Position numbers and translations under genes: made by a program
Shown: positions 4,579 to 5,612 of the stretch, piece after piece
How the letters are laid out: each line of letters opens with the position of its first letter
How positions within the stretch are numbered: the first letter of the stretch is position 1
Source of the DNA: Dehalococcoidia bacterium UBA1151
GTDB lineage: Bacteria; Chloroflexota; Dehalococcoidia; Lucifugimonadales; Lucifugimonadaceae
Assembly: GCA_002311865.1 (NCBI GenBank)
Contig: DBZV01000082.1
Span: 1-5,612, forward strand
Direction of reading: 5' to 3'
Length of the DNA: 5,612 nt
Notes under the pieces: model-generated
The model's input: only the letters and a program-made list of their open reading frames with translations
What the model was told of the DNA's origin: nothing
Database searches by the model: none

Positions 4579-5355
4579 TCAATAAAGGTTGTGTGACTGA
4601 CCGCCATCCACGTTGATACAAGCTCCAAGAATCAATCCAGCCTGTTGTGAAGCCAGGAATGCCACCGTGGCTCCAACCGGCTCCGGCCAGCCAAACTTGC
4701 CCATCGGCATATTTCGTGAGATGAACTCGTCCACCACTTCAGTTGAGTTGTTGTCTACGAAGCGCTCCCAGCTACCCTGGTCATGCTTGATCGACCCGGG
4801 TGCGATTGAGTTCACGCAAACACCGGTTGGCGCAAGCTCAAGGGCCAGATGCTTGGTTACCGCAATCACGCTGGCCTTTGCAGCCATGTAGGGGGCAGTG
4901 CCTCCATGCTCGCGACCAAATATTGAGGCGATGTTGACGATTCGGCCCCAGCCACGATCTTTCATGCCCGGCGCAGCAAGCTTCATCAACCGCACCGTTG
5001 CCCACAGGTTGAGATCAAATACTTTCTGGAAGTCTTCTTCGGAGCTGTCCAGCACACCAGCGGTGCCCATGCTTCCACCAACGTTATTTACCAGGATGTC
5101 CACATTACCCAGGCCCTCAACAACCGTGGCTAGCGCCTTATCGGTGGCCCCATCATCGCCAAGATCTGCCTGGAATGCCACAGCGTTGACGTCAAGGGCC
5201 TCTAAATCGCCCTGAATTTTTTTTAGTCCGTCCTCACCACGGGCACATACGGCCACGTTTACACCCTCTGCGGCCAGCGCAAGGGCGGCTTCACGTCCCA
5301 ACCCCCTGCTGCCACCGGTGATGAATGCAGTTTTTCCAGCAATGCCAAGGTCCAT
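4579..5355 (-). CDS. Classical short-chain dehydrogenase/reductase (SDR)
   Basis: This 258-residue protein has the full classical SDR layout: a Rossmann fold with NAD(P)H-dependent oxidoreductase chemistry. The cofactor loop TGGSRGLG is at 13-20, the adenine-contacting Asp64 is in FQADL, and NNVGG is at 90-94. The catalytic tetrad is Asn116 (FDLNLWA), Ser144 (NIASIFG), Tyr156 and Lys160 (PYMAAK). VNSIAPG is at 181-187, and the C-terminal INVDGGQS is usual. Arg17 and Arg39 (CARGEDGL) suggest NADP(H), which is an inference. The family covers 3-oxoacyl-ACP reductases, sugar and alcohol dehydrogenases and others, and I cannot choose a substrate. The ATG has AAAGGT (5361-5366 on the + strand) upstream with a 5-base gap. 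The gene is convergent with the amidase across an 80-base gap (4499-4578) in which I see no clear terminator. Confidence 0.95.
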   Translation of the reverse strand: MDLGIAGKTAFITGGSRGLGREAALALAAEGVNVAVCARGEDGLKKIQGDLEALDVNAVAFQADLGDDGATDKALATVVEGLGNVDILVNNVGGSMGTAGVLDSSEEDFQKVFDLNLWATVRLMKLAAPGMKDRGWGRIVNIASIFGREHGGTAPYMAAKASVIAVTKHLALELAPTGVCVNSIAPGSIKHDQGSWERFVDNNSTEVVDEFISRNMPMGKFGWPEPVGATVAFLASQQAGLILGACINVDGGQSHNLY

Positions 5356-5612
5356 GAAATACCTTTCGTAAAGGTTCCGTAAACGGGTAGTTAATATGTT
5401 GCCGCTTCAAGGCAGTGGACTCGCGAACAATAGCAGCACTTGATGGCGATGGGAATTGTCTGCGCAGATGGATTGTGGAGGCAGGCGATTTTGGGCAGCC
5501 GTTGAAGGGTGATAGAGGGTTGTGACCTGGGTTCCGTGAGGTGCTTATCGTATCTGAGATGAATAGAACAGCTCACGCCAGAGCGTCAATAAATTTGCGC
5601 TCAGGATGAGGG
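5356..5612. other. Non-coding region upstream of the SDR gene
   Basis: I see no convincing gene, tRNA or terminator in these 257 bases. On the - strand, TTGACG (5583-5588) with TATTCA 18 bases later is a weak promoter-like pair (good -35, poor -10), about 200 bases before the SDR start. A 10-bp palindrome, TCTGCGCAGA (5459-5468), could be an operator but is short. At the right edge a - strand frame (5573-5611) reads PHPERKFIDALA then stop, which might be the end of a neighbouring gene, but 12 residues are too few to call. An open - strand frame at 5391-5576 encodes a Cys/His-rich composition without family features and is probably spurious. Confidence 0.5.
5361..5375 (-). promoter_or_regulatory. 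Small hairpin covering the SDR ribosome-binding site
   Basis: In the transcript ACCTTT-ACG-AAAGGT forms a perfect 6-bp stem with a 3-nt loop, and the 3' arm is the ribosome-binding sequence, 5 bases before the ATG. It could lower translation initiation. The stem is short and only moderately stable, so any regulatory role is uncertain. Confidence 0.35.

Noticed and set aside
5373..5537. Direct repeat GGTTCCGT at 5373-5380 and 5530-5537
   Set aside because: Eight bases twice in this length is weak, and no flanking symmetry or mobile gene suggests an attachment site or target duplication.
5391..5576. 61-codon open frame on the - strand upstream of the SDR
   Set aside because: There is no family resemblance and no clear ribosome site, and the composition looks like translated non-coding sequence.
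5573..5611. Possible C-terminus of a - strand gene (PHPERKFIDALA, stop)
   Set aside because: It is protein-like in appearance, but 12 residues at the window edge cannot be told from chance. A second - strand frame there is also open for about 21 codons.

Overview
The window is 5.6 kb of a bacterial chromosome. Positions 1-2853 hold the end of a nusG-rplK-rplA-rplJ-rplL block (transcription factor NusG and 50S proteins L11, L1, L10 and L7/L12), all on the + strand. Positions 2854-5612 hold unrelated metabolic genes. These are a small GatC/AtzG-like protein overlapping an amidase-signature hydrolase on +, and a classical short-chain dehydrogenase/reductase (SDR) on -, convergent with the amidase. 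The coding sequences are intact apart from nusG, which is cut by the left edge. I see no mobile element, CRISPR array, tRNA or rRNA.

The organism cannot be fixed from sequence alone. The general look of the L10, L1 and L7/L12 proteins, the lack of rpoB directly after rplL, and an amidase and an SDR next to the ribosomal block suggest a Chloroflexota bacterium of the Dehalococcoidia/SAR202 type. That is an impression from family resemblance, not a search result.

The best regulatory signal is between rplA and rplJ (1486-1705). It contains a recognisable L10-leader RNA with a kink-turn-like asymmetric loop, followed by an intrinsic terminator. The sequence also allows a mutually exclusive antiterminator helix of 12 pairs. 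The outer stem of the L10-binding element overlaps the 5' strand of that antiterminator. This layout fits L10-(L7/L12) feedback attenuation as described in Bacillus subtilis. A perfect TATAAT overlapping the rplA stop codon could allow separate transcription of rplJL.

The three longer spacers of the ribosomal block each contain a small perfect hairpin whose loop begins CCAA. Two of them have the identical loop and closing pairs (CT-CCAAC-AG) on different stems, which suggests a conserved RNA element or a dispersed intergenic hairpin. The nusG-rplK spacer also has an 18-bp near-perfect dyad. A strong terminator with a 12-13 bp stem closes the block after rplL.

The small protein and amidase overlap by 8 nt and look like a translationally coupled two-gene unit, resembling AtzG-AtzE or GatC-GatA pairs. 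The amidase has the full Lys-cisSer-Ser triad and the SDR has the full Asn-Ser-Tyr-Lys tetrad, but neither substrate can be read from the sequence. The last 257 bases, upstream of the SDR, have no convincing gene.
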